Source of the DNA: Cordia subcordata
Lineage: Eukaryota; Streptophyta; Magnoliopsida; Boraginales; Cordiaceae
DNA: 64,000 bases
NCBI GenBank assembly: GCA_028554755.1
Contig: JAPTOF010000006.1
Coordinates: 16,863,001 to 16,927,000 of the forward strand
Direction: 5' to 3'
In this document: in pieces, positions 25,177 to 36,632 of the stretch
Layout of the letters: each line of letters begins with the position of its first letter
How positions within the stretch are numbered: the stretch's first letter is position 1
The notes under the pieces: generated by a model
The model's input: only the letters and a program-made list of their open reading frames with translations
The model's database searches: none
What the model was told of the DNA's origin: nothing
Program-made: the position numbers and the translations under genes

Positions 25177-25600
25177 CGCACCGAGTCCTAGGGGGAAATT
25201 AAGACACTAATTTAGCAACCTAGTTAAGAGCAATCACTAAAGTAAGCCATCATTCTTTAATCCCATAGCATTTGAGTATAGAATCACCCATTCATAAGTT
25301 GAAGTCACCCTAACACATTTCCATTTGTTAGTTCCTCTAGATTAGCTTGTCCCCTACTTTTCCCATTTCCATAGTTTAGTTTAATTCGTTTTAGTTAGAG
25401 CTCCCAGCCATTCAAAAATCCAAAATCCCAAAAATAAATAGTTTAGATTTCTTATTTTTAGGCACATTCTAGAATACACACGTAGAATCCATTTCACAAC
25501 ATAGCCTCCCTATGGTTCGACACCCGTTCTCACACACACTACACTGCATCAATCCATGCACTTGCAGGTCTTTAAAGCTTGCACTCAAAGACATGCATCA
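25177..25600 (+). repeat. LTR2, second part
   Basis: Continues LTR2 after the solo LTR (CACCGAGTCCTAGGGGGAAAT, matching LTR3 at about 31727). It ends with the block CCTCCCTATGGTTCGACACC to GCACTCAAAGACATGCATCA. At 25600/25601 it joins protease sequence directly, with no PBS or gag between. Confidence 0.75.
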
Positions 25601-28600
25601 GTCGCCCTTCCTTGCTACCACGGATGCTATTATTCATTGTAGGTCGAGGTTATTAGAGATGAAATTTGGGAATTTAAGGTCTACCATGAAGGTTGCTGAG
25701 GCGGTGAATAGGGCCAGTATAGGAGGAGAAGATGAAGAAGAGTGCTTTAGAGTTTATGTGATTGATTCTTGTGTCGAGGACTTTGTAAAGAGAATTTTGA
25801 CCGATGAAAAAGATTTGAGAAAATTTGAGGAATTGTTATCTACCTTTGATTTAGACACCTTAGAGTGGAAGTGTGTAGCTTCTACATCTTTAGTTGAGGA
25901 TTCTTTGATTGATAAGTCACTTAAGGTTAATCCTTCTAGTCTTGATTCAAGTGATACCCCCATTGATGATGTTCAGGTTGAGTCCCCCTTGGTTGAGCTT
26001 AGCCCTTCTCTAGAGCTTAAACCTCTTCCTAATCATTTGAAGTATGCATTCCTAGGCCCTAGTGAGACCCTTTTCGGTTATGATAGCTTTCGATCTTTCT
26101 AGAGAGCATAAAGAGCATCTCTCAGAGGTTCTTAGGAAACATAGGAAGACTATAGGGTCAAAAATTGATGATTTGAGAGGTATAGACCCTTCGATTTACA
26201 TGCATCATATTCACCTTGAGGATGGAGTCGTTCCTTCTAGGGAGATGCAAAGAAGGCTAAACCTACACATGAGCGAAGTAGTTAAGAAATAGATCATTAA
26301 GCTTTTAGATGTAGGTATTATTTATCTGATCTCTGATAGTGAGTGGGTTAGCCTGGTTCAAGTCGTCCCTCAGAAGTCTGGGATCACAATTGTGGAGAAT
26401 GAGATAGGAGAGCTTATCTCGACGCGTATTCCCACGGGTTAGAGAATTTACATTGACCGTAGGAAGCTCAACTTTAAAACTAAGAAGGATTATTTCCCAT
26501 TGGCTTTTCTTGATCAAATTTTAGATAGAGTAGTTGGGCATAGCTACTATTGCTTTTTACATGGCTATTCCGAGTATAATTAGATCCCCATGTTTCCCGA
26601 GGACCAGGAAAAGACCACTTTTACTCATCCCTATGGCATTTTTGCCTATAAGAAGATGTCCTTTGGTCTATATAAGCCTCAACAACTTTTTAGAGGTGTA
26701 TGATGGCCATTTTTAGTGATATGATTGCGAGGCATTTAAATATATTTATGGATGATTTCTTAGTCTTCGAAGATAGTTTTGATAAGTGCTTGAGTCACCT
26801 CTCTTTAGTTTTAGACCGATATGTAGAGAATAATCTAGTGTTAAGTTGGGAGAAATCCCACTTCATGGTGCAACGAGGGATAGTGTTGGGTTATGTTGTC
26901 TCATCTAATGATAGTCAAGTTGACCCAGCTAAGATAGAATTGATTGAGAAGTTGCCTATTCTTAGACGTGTTAAGGATGTTAGATCTTTTCTAGGGCATG
27001 CAGGATTCTACTGCAGGTTCATTGAGGATTTTAGCCATATAGCGCGTCCCTTGTCTAACCTCCTAGCACAAGATGTTCTCTTTGAGTTTGATGATGAGTG
27101 TGTTAAAGCTTTTAATAGGCTTAAATCCTTATTGTCTATGTCCCCGATCATTCAGCCACCTAGCTACAGTCTTCCATTTAAGGTTATGTGTGATGCATCT
27201 GATTATGCAATAGGAGCTGTTTTAGGTTAATAGCGAGATAAGTTGCCCCATGTAGTGTACTATGCTAGCAAGACTCTTGATGAAGCTCAAAAAAACTATA
27301 CCACTATAGAAAAAGAGCTTCTAGCAGTTGTCTTCTCTGTTGACAAGTTTAGGTCATACATCCTAGGGTCCAAAGTGATTGCCTACACCGATCATGCGCC
27401 ATTGACGTATTTGTTAGCTAAGAAAGAATCCAAGCCCCATTTGATTAGGTAGTTGCTTCTTTTTCAAGAATTCAATGTTGACAAAAAGGGTAGAGAAAAT
27501 TTAGTTGCGGATCACCTTTCCTGTCTTGTTAGTGCGTCTTTTAGTGATCCATCTCCTTTTCGTGATTTATTTCCTGATGACCAATTGTTTTCCGTTTTTC
27601 ATCACACACCTTGGTTTGCTCATATTGTCAATTATCTTGCCACAGGGCATTTTCCTTCCTATTGGGAGAAAAGAGAAAGAGATAGGTTCCTAGCACAAGT
27701 TAGACATTTCTTTTGGGAGAATCCCTATCTTTTCAAGGTGTGTGCAAGTCAAGTGATTCGCCGGTGTGTGTCCGAGGACGAGTTAGAAAGCGTGTTGAGC
27801 ATGTGTCATGATGAAGGGTGTGAAGGTCATTTTAGTAGAAAGAAAACCACCGTGAAGATCTTACAATGTGGATTGTTTTGGCCCACTCTCTTTAGGGATG
27901 CCCAAGAGTATTGCAAAAAGTGTTTTGGATGTCAACAATCTTAGTCTATCTCTAGAAGAAACATGATGCCTTTATCCCCTATTCTTCCTTGTGAATTGTT
28001 TAATATTTGGGGTATAGATTTCATGGCTCTGTTTCCACCTTTCTTTGGGCACCAATACATTTTGGTGGCCATTGATTATGTGTCCAAATGGGTTGAGGCT
28101 ATTCCCACATGCACTAATGACCATAGGGTACTTGTGAAGTTCATTAAGGAGAACATTTCTCTAGATTTGGAGTCCCTAGGGTCTTAATTAGTGATGAGGG
28201 CTTGCATTTTCACCATAGGACTTTAGAGGCCTTGTTGAGAAAATATTTGGTCACGCATAAGGTAGCTACTCCTTATCACCCACAAACTAGTAGACAAGTA
28301 GAGGTGTCGAATAGAGAGATCAAGCACATTTTGGAGAAAATGATCAGCCCTGATAGGAGAGATTGGTCTATTAGGCTAAATAATGCTTTGTGGGCCTATC
28401 ATACTGCCTTTAAGACTCCTATTGATATGTCTCTGTATAGATTAGTTTATGGGAAAGCTTGTCACTTGCCGGTATAACTTTAGCATAGGGCTTATTAGGC
28501 AATTAAAGCCCTAAACTTTGATTTGGAAAGAGTGGGTGAGAAAAGAAAGCTTGACCTAGCAAAATTAGGGAGCTTAGTTTTGAGGGGTATGAGAACGCCA

Positions 28601-28902
28601 AGCTTTATAAGGATAGGATGAAGAGAATTCCTGATAAACATATTCTTAAGAAATCATTCTCTCTCTCTGATAAAGTTTGGTTACTTAACTCACATTTGAA
28701 GCTCTTTTCAAGTAAGCTTAAGTCAAGATGGGATGGTTCGTATGAAGTGTTGGTTGCCTCCTCTTCCGGAGCAAGCAAGATCAAGGACTTGAAGGAAGGC
28801 CAAGAGATGAAAGTGAACGGGCATCGCCTGAAGCATGCATGTGATCCGAGCATGGCTTGTTTGAAGGTTTTAATGCTTTAGGATACCATCTATGGAGATT
28901 GA
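25601..28902 (+). pseudogene. Athila-like pol B: protease end to INT, decayed
   Basis: Begins inside the protease domain (RPFLATTDAIIHCRS, then LEMKFGNLRSTMKVAEAVNR), directly after LTR2. RT, RNase H and integrase follow as in A, but in several frames. Comparison with A suggests small indels near 26067, 26672, 28157 and 28570. Stops include TGG-to-TAG (26438, 27450) and CAG- or CAA-to-TAG or TAA (26581, 27229, 28879) changes. The RT box FMDD is intact at 26748-26756. Integrase shows DEGLHFHHR and [10 protein letters not shown]. The tail ends at a TGA at 28900-28902, in the position of the A stop. It is older or less constrained than A. Confidence 0.85.
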
Positions 28903-30309
28903 AGATAAGTTGGTGTTTGCTTGGCTAACGGCGTGGTGGTTAGCGCTACTAGGAAGCAACCTAGGTTCAATTTTTGCAATTTTGCACTTATTTCATTTTT
29001 CTTTCTTTTTTTTTTCTTTCTTTTTCTTTCACCCACACCAAATTGTTGAATCCTGATCCTTTGTCCCTTAAGATACACCATTACTATTTACTAAATATGC
29101 CAATGCAAGCATGCATAAGCAATGCTGCTAACCTTGTTTTCTTTGTGAGTGTTTGTGAATTATGAGTCATAGGGTTAGCAGTATGGTGATTTATTATTGG
29201 TATGGAAAGCTTTGAAGACAATACAAGGTTGTATCAACCATTTCTCCACTTGTTCCCCATGTTTCTACTTCATCCCCACCACCCTTACTTACTTTGTAAT
29301 GCCAATTAGCTTGTTTATATGCTTTGTGTTATTTGCTTGAGGACAAGCAAAGTTTAGGTTTAGAAGTGTGGGAGTTTGGTCTTATTGTTTTTATGTTGTC
29401 TCAGGGCAGATTGCATTATTTGGTTAAAAATGGTGAAAATTTTTCAAATTTTAATGCATGTAGAGTTGTTTATCTCTTGGTTGATCATTGTGTTGGCTAT
29501 TGTGATTGACTTTATTGATTGGTGAATATGAGTTGCATTGTGGGAAAGTGAATGGAGTAGACTGAAAACTGAGTCTTGGAAGGGATACCCTTGAAAGTTG
29601 TGAGGAGCGGGGACATTCAAGAACATCCCTTGTGGCCACCCCATAACTTAGTAGGAAAGAGTAAAGAAAGAAAGGGTTGATGATGTGAGTGCTCCTCCCT
29701 TGAGTGGTCTTTTTTCTTTTGCCTAAGCCTTTCTTTTTCTTTTCTTTCTGTGTAAATACAATACAAAGCATGAAAATCCAACAAACAAATTGAAAAAGGC
29801 AAAAAGGTGCAAAAATATCAAAAAGATGAAAAAAAATTAAAAAGAGAAAAAGCCAAAGGCACTAAAAATTTTTGTGAGTAAGTGCATAAGTGACACAATG
29901 TCAACTTAGCATAAGCTATCCTCTATGTAGATATGTGAATAAGGATTTTTATAAGCTAGTGAGTTTGTATATTCTCTCTCTTCTTGTCTTTAAGGCTTTG
30001 TGCATGTTGGAAAGGCCATGTTAGTTAAGGGGGCGCGAAATATCAACATCCCAAGTGTTTGAGTTAGAATCCTAGGCTTGTGGTGGATTGGCTACTTGGA
30101 AAATTCTCACGAGGAACGAGGCCCCTTATGAGTAGAGAGAGGATCTAAATAGACTTGGGGATCTCTCCACAATAGGAATGCCCCCTTCATGCTTCTTAGA
30201 CTAACTTTGATAGCAAGTCAATCCCTTAGGTAACCTTTTGCATCAACATTAGAAATAAACTTAAGATTTGGCTTGCTTCAGGACAAGCAAGAAAAAGGTT
30301 TGGGGGTGT
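28903..30309 (+). other. 3' UTR of element B with conserved hairpins and PPT
   Basis: Same layout as the UTR of A. The post-pol hairpin CTAGG-AAGCAA-CCTAG is at about 28949-28964. Hairpin copy 1, TTGCTTGAGGACAAGCAA, lies at about 29334-29351, followed by a mutated purine tract (AGGTTTAGAAGTGTGGG). A pyrimidine tract and an A-rich tract lie at 29725-29875. Copy 2 is a variant (TTGCTTCAGGACAAGCAA, about 30270), followed by GGTTTGGGGGTG and LTR3. The copies are about 937 nt apart. No env-like frame is found. Confidence 0.7.
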
Positions 30310-32251
30310 TGGTGTACAATGTTTTTGTGTGTGTTTGCGCTATCATTTGCCCATGTTTAAGAAGTGTTGAGTGCTTTTAAAGATGCATTAGTGTAGTACT
30401 TATGCTAAGAATAAGCTTAAGCATAGACAATTGTACATATTGAGTCAAAAAGACAAATGATACACTAATTGCTTGTTTTTAATGATTTAGGTGAACTTTG
30501 GGTTAAGATCGCGATTGGACATTGATGAGTGATAAAGATGGGAGATGCGTGGGTCAAAGGGAGAAGATTGGAAGCCGAAAAGACAAAGAATGGAGGAAGA
30601 AAAGCCACCGGGATGACCTAGAAGAAAAGCTGATCGACCAATTAGGTCGACCGGCCTCTCCAGAAAGCAACCAAAAAATTGCTCGTTGAGTTCCTCCTTC
30701 AAACTATTCAATCGGCTAGGTCAACCGGCAGTGGGCTGAAAATTATAAATAGAGCCCAAATCTTACAGAAAAAGAAGAAGAGACTTTTAGACCCAACACA
30801 CATACTTCACAGCTAAAATCTCACACACTTAACCCTAGTTTCCACCCACCTTACACATACTCTATCACACATTTATCACCTAGAATCAAGTTTATTTGGA
30901 GGGTTTCAAACATTTGAATTCAAGTTTGCTCAAAAAGCTTTGTACAAGACTAGCAAGAATGAAAGGGAAACTTCATAATCTCTCTTTTGTTCTATTTTCT
31001 ATCATGATTTAGTAGAATTGTGTCGGATGATTTAGCTTATGTAATGGGTTAACTATATGCTCTTGTAAGATGGGATTTGATGGCTTAATATATACATGTT
31101 TTGATTTTCTTGTTCAAATGGTTATTTTCTCATTCATGGCTCAGTGTTTGATAAAATGCCTAAATGAGTAGCATGTGTATAAATTGAAGTCTATCTGTTA
31201 CTAAACACATCTAATCCATGTTGTAGTCATGTCTATGTGTTTATATGTGGATGCTATGAAGTGGGTAATGCTTATATTCATGTCTATATGTATGTTTGTA
31301 TACCTAGTAGTGAATATGACTTCAATAACGCATACATTTTGGTTCTTAATCAATTCTAATGGTGTAATCCGAGCATGACAATGTTTGGTAGTCAAATAGA
31401 TCTCGTTATTCACGAACACTTTGGCCTAGAACATGTATAAATGTGCTAGCAAAGTTGAATTCCTCTGTAATGACTTTAGAATGATGGCACGTAATTTAGG
31501 GCTAGCCTAAGTCGAGTCTCCTTTGGCTTTAAATCTAGCCAATAGGTTTCCAAATTTGTTTAATCGACCCTAGCGACACTAAATCTTGGCTTTAAATCCA
31601 ACCAATGGTTTAGGTACTAGGATAGATTCATTCTAAGTCACCTAGGGAGCTAGTTAGTCACTCTTAAGGCCCTAGGTCATAAGGACCACGCCGTAGCTCT
31701 AAGAGGCGCCGTCTAGGGACGGACCTACACCGAGTCCTAGGGGAAAATTAGGACACTAATTACTAACCTAGCTAAGAGCAATCACCATAGTAAGCCCTCA
31801 TCCTTTAATCCCATAGCATCTGAGTATAGAATCACCCATTCATATGTCGAAGTCATCATAACACCTTTGCATTTGTTAGTTCCCTCTAGATTAGCTTATT
31901 TCCCCGCTTCCCGTCCTGATAGCGTAGTTTTATGTTCTTACTCTTGAGCTCTCGTTAATCCAAAATCCTAAAAACATGCTTAGTATAGGATTTCTTTTCA
32001 GAACCTTTAGGACACACAAGCACAGAATCCACTCTACCAACTAGCCTCCTTGTGGTTCGACACCCATTCTCGCACACACTCTACTACACCGATCCGAGCA
32101 CTTGCGGGTCTTTAGATCTTGCACTCTAGGAGATGATCACTACTCATATTAGGCCTCCCTGTGGATTTGACCCCACACTCGCATACACCGTACCACACAT
32201 GACCCATGCGCTTATGGGCTATTTAGGCTTGTGCTCACGAATAGCATATCA
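30310..32251 (+). repeat. LTR3 (3' LTR of B, 5' LTR of C)
   Basis: Begins TGGTGTACAATG after the PPT and ends ...GCATATCA seven bases before a PBS, giving about 1,942 bp. It has a TATA box, TTATAAATAG (30743-30752), with a GTCGACC-type cluster upstream (30630-30730), and the paired GGCTTTAAATC blocks near 31525 and 31590. The 3' end contains two diverged copies of a 90-bp unit (32044-32130 and 32153-32243). It is the only LTR of the plus chain followed by a normal PBS. Confidence 0.75.
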
Positions 32252-32257
32252 AGTTCT

Positions 32258-32275
32258 TGGCATCATTGCCGGGGA
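32258..32275 (+). promoter_or_regulatory. Primer-binding site of element C
   Basis: TGGCATCATTGCCGGGGA differs at two positions from the tRNA-Asp-complementary TGGCGCCGTTGCCGGGGA, both CpG-type changes (C to T, G to A). It lies directly downstream of LTR3. The PBS of M1 is its minus-strand counterpart. Confidence 0.8.
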
Positions 32276-32435
32276 GGCAACGGTTGTTTGGTTTCTTTGA
32301 TTTGTGTGTCTTAACTTGTTACATGTTGTTTTATCTTTTCTTTTCATGTTTTCTTTGTTTTGATTAATAAAGAAAAATCTAAAAGAAAAATATTCTTTGA
32401 GCATTGTAAAGAGGACTATTCATGCTTTATTAAAA

Positions 32436-34223
32436 ATGAGTGATCCAAATACTTCTTCGTAGTCCTCGGTTTCCTCTTCCCCACCACCTAAACGTGTTCC
32501 TTATGCATTTTGATTGTGTGGAAGTTTTGTGCATCTTACCATCTTCTGCCCTATGAGAATTCCCCATCTAAGGCTAGTACTACTTATGACCCTCATAGTC
32601 ATGCATCATCTCATTCATCTTCATTTAAAAATCATGACTATAGGGATGCATATTCTTATTATTGCAATCATTATGGAAGCTGTGCTCATTTTTCTAGTGC
32701 TTGCCCCACTTTTCAGCCTCATCCTCGATTGCATGCTATGCCCTATGCCTTTAGTAATCACATGCCCATGCATGCATCCTCATCTTAGCATTATGATTCT
32801 AAGAAGCAATATCATGCATTCTCATATTGGGGTCAAGATGACTCTTTATTTGATACACCTTCTTGCATTGAGAGTTCATCCTTTACATCATTTTTCCCAC
32901 CCACCCATCCCCCGAGCCCTATAAGGGTTGTGCTTATGGTGACCCCAATCAAGATGTCTACCATTTTCACTCAGTTGAACCCTCTTCTGTTATGTCTACA
33001 TTCTCAGAGAAATTAGATCAAATACTTGAGCAATCCCAATCTCTCATCCGATCCAATCAAGAGGAACTGGAGAGTTTGAAGCGAGACATTGAATCTCTAG
33101 GGGAGCGTTTGAAGAGAATGGTTGAGAATGTGCAGCTCATGAGCGAGAATGTTGAAATACCTTTAGAATGAGTTGATGGGACAGAGATGAGACCTAACGA
33201 TGAGGTGACTAGCAGTGAAAAAGATGATGTATTAGAGAGACAATTAGAAAGAAAGGTTGATGGAGAGATAACATCTCGTAGTGAAGATAAGGATGAGGTT
33301 GATGATAGTTTAGTTCTTGATGACTCTTATGGATATGTTTTTTAGAGAAAATAATACCCTATCCTTCTAAGCTTTCAACGCCTTCTATTGAGTCACTTGA
33401 GCCTTCCTTTTCTTCTCGTCCCATACTTCCCACACACATGGAGGTTAAATATCATGATCATAGCACTTATTTGCATTTTGATTCCTTATTTAGAGAGTCT
33501 ATGGTACACACCTCCCTTGAGCATTCATGTATCCATGACCTAGAATCCATTGAGTCCCCATTGTTCCCTCTATGTGTGCCTACCCCATATGAAGAGCATG
33601 ATAGTGAGATGACACCTACTAGCAATGAATGTATTGTTGAATTTGAAGAGATTTTAGCTAGTAATGGTTTAGAGTCATCTATTGGGGAGAACAAGACATC
33701 AATTTCAGAGGTTTCAGATAATAAGTCTCTTGGAGCTATGGATCAGTATGTTGAAGAGAATAGAAACTCTAAGAAAACACCTAAGAAAGAAATTGGTGTG
33801 TTTAGAAGAACAATCTACGGGTCTTTTTGGATGTTTGATGAGTCTTTATTAGAGAAAGAACCCATTAGGATCGAATCCACCCCTCATGAGGAGTTAAACC
33901 GACCTAGGCTTGATGATGATATATCTTATGGAGAAAAAGAGTGTAGTATGTCCATTTCTCTTATCGTTGCTCCTCTTTCTCCAGATGTCGTTCCTACTCC
34001 CTATTCCCATTTCATTGAGTTTCCCTCTTTGAAGCTCACGTTTGTGCCCTCATCGATAGAACATTTTCATCTAGGGTTAAATAGCACTTTTCCCATATTG
34101 CATACATTAGACCTATCTTTGACCCATAAGGAGGGTGTGTTCCTAGCTCTTGATTATGAGAAGAAAGCCATGAAGTGGTCGGTTAAAGAGCAAGTAAGGC
34201 ATGATCTTCCACGTTTATCGTGA
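32436..34223 (+). pseudogene. Gag-type region of element C, decayed
   Basis: Starts after the PBS with MSDPNTSS, then a TAG. A second segment (32510-32788) has CNHYGSCAHFSSACP, which looks like a CCHC zinc knuckle (C-x2-C-x4-H-x4-C) whose second Cys has become Tyr. A coiled-coil-like stretch follows (about 32990-33170, e.g. SEKLDQILEQSQSLIRSNQE). The last and longest open frame (33438-34223, 261 codons) is acidic and has no domain I recognise; it includes FRRTIYGSFWMFDESLLEKE. Placement between PBS and the lost pol fits gag or an extra ORF1 of Athila/Tat-type elements. No pol follows. Confidence 0.6.
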
Positions 34224-35027
34224 CACCTTCTAACTTGCGCACACGTTCTCATTTGGTGTTTCGGGGTGGGATATTGAAAATGGGTATGTTGTGTACTCAT
34301 TTCCCCATTGTATGATGCATGACCCTTTTTCATCTACTGTATGTGATTGGTTGAATATCCAATAATTTGTGCTTCATAATTTTAAACATGTATGGCTCTA
34401 AAGTTAATGCCTAGCTGAATGCGTTAAATCTAACGCTACTAGCAGACACTTTTGTTTAATAGGATACTTTTGTTCAATCATATAAATACTTGTGTGAGCT
34501 TTATTGTTAAAAACTATAGGTTGTACCATAGCTTTCTATATATGGTCAATTAATAAATTACCCTAGGATTTTAGGACAAATCTATACTCCGGCAAAATAA
34601 AGGACTTAGGGATAGAGTTACACCTCTAAACTAGGACTAGTTTATTGATTAATTAATTTTAGGTGTTCCATCAATTAGGCTTATAGTCTAATTTTCACAT
34701 CAAAATAAGAAATCCTAAATTGAGCCTGAAACTTGAATTTCACGTAGGAATCTGATCCCTAAAAATGACCCAAAGAAGTTTTCAAATCTCAAATTTTGGT
34801 TTTTGTTTTCAATTAATTCTTCTTTTAAGTTTAATTCTAGTTTTAGTTTAATTTTCTCAAAATCAATTTTTTTTATATTCTCATCTAGCACTTAGGCACT
34901 TTACGAGTACTAAAATTGCCTCCATGTGGACTCGACCTCATACTTAACACACTACACTATAATCACTTGTACATATGCGAGTTAAAACTTGGCTTGAATT
35001 TGCACCTAATTTCCTATCGTAAGTCAA
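34224..35027 (+). repeat. Athila/gypsy LTR-type remnant
   Basis: AT-rich noncoding sequence. Its end (34918-35020) has the LTR-end signature TTGCCTCCATGTGGACTCGA, then TGCACCTAATTTCC, resembling the ends of LTR2 and LTR3. No PPT or clear LTR start is found between it and the gag region of C. It is cut at about 35028 by the end of the copia element. Confidence 0.45.
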
Positions 35028-36632
35028 GCACATCAAGTATCAACAAATTCAAGCAATACATCTTCTTTTTGAACATGATCTCTAATAAAGTGATGTCTAA
35101 TTTCAATGTGCTTTGATCTAAAATGTTGAAATGGATTTCTAGTGAGATTTATTGCACTTGTGTTATCATAGTAAATGGGCACATGATCATATTGCAATCC
35201 ATAGTCAATCATATTTTGTGTCATTTAAAGAATTTATGCCACACAACTACTAGCAACTATATATTCGACCTAAGTAGTAGATAATGCAACACTATTTTGT
35301 TTTCTATTAGATCAAGAAATCATAGAATGACCGAGGAATTGACATGTACCACTAGTGCTTTTACAATCAAACTTACATCCAGCAAAATCAGGATAAGAGA
35401 AATCATATAGAACAAAAGTTGTGTCTCTAGAATACAACAAACCAAGATCACACATTCCTTTATGATATCTAATTATACGCTTCACAGCAATTAAGTGGGA
35501 TTCTTTAGGATTGGATTGAAATCTTGCACATAGACAAATAGAAAACATTATATCAACTCTAGATGCTATCAAATATAAGAGACATCTAATCATACCTCAA
35601 TAGAGTTTCTCATCAACCGACTTACCGTTTCCATCTCTGTCAAGCTTAATTGAGGGGCTCATGGGAGTTCCAATCTCTTTAGATTTTTCCATTCCACACT
35701 TTTTTTATTATTTCCTTTGTTTACTTAGCTTAATTTATGAAAATCCCTTCTTTAGTTTGCTTGATTTGCAATCCAAGAAAGAACGTTAATTCTACCATCA
35801 TACTCATCTCAAATGCCCTATGTATACACTTAGAAAAACTTTCACACAAAGAGATGTTAGTAGCACCAAATATGATATCATCTACATATATCTGAACAAG
35901 TAGGATCTTACCTTTTTCTATGTTAATGAACAGAGTAGAGTCAAGCTTATCTCTCTCAAATCCATTTTCAATAAGAAAGCTGCTTAATCTTTTATACCAA
36001 TCTCAAGGGGCTTGTTTCAAACCATATAATACTTTCTCAAGTTTATACACATGATTAGGAAAACATGTATCTTCAAAACCAGGAGATTGTTCAACATAAA
36101 CTTCTTCCTCATTGAAACCATTCAAGAATGCACTTTTTACATCAATTTGATATAACTTGAAATTTATATGACAATCAAATGTAAGTAACATGCAGATGGA
36201 TTCTAATCTAGCAACAAGTGCAAAGGTTTCATCATAATCAATACATTCTTCTTAATTGTATAGTTGTGCAATTAATATTGCTTTATTTCTAGATACATTA
36301 CCAGATTTATCTAACTTGTTTCTAAAAACCTATTTAGTAACAATAATAGGATGATCTCTATGTCTTTCAACCAAATTCCAAACTTTATTTCCAGTAAATT
36401 GATTAAGTTCTTCTTGCATGTCATTTATCCAATTCTCATTTAGCAAAGCTTCATTCACATTCTTAGGTTCTACATGAGAGAGAAACACAACATGTTCACA
36501 AAAAGCATTTGTACTATTCCTAGTTCTTACTCCTTTTGACGAATCACCAATGATTTGCTCCCTTCTAACTCTTGGGTAGATTGGTGTAAGATGGTGCTTA
36601 CTCCATTTAAGCATCTTGAGTTTTTTCTTCAT
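35028..36632 (-). pseudogene. Copia RT and RNase H region, broken
   Basis: Minus-strand copia pol C-terminal half in several frames. RT shows YQIDVKSAFLNGFNEEEVYV and YKLEKVLYGLKQAP (36191-36003). The catalytic YVDD box is complementary to 35877-35888 (QIYVDDIIFG). RNase H segments read AGCKFDCKSTSGTCQFLG (35593-35312) and HVPIYYDNTSAINLTRNP (35224-35033). The element ends with EFVDT just inside the window of RNase H. No 3' LTR follows, so it is truncated here against an Athila-type LTR remnant. Confidence 0.85.
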
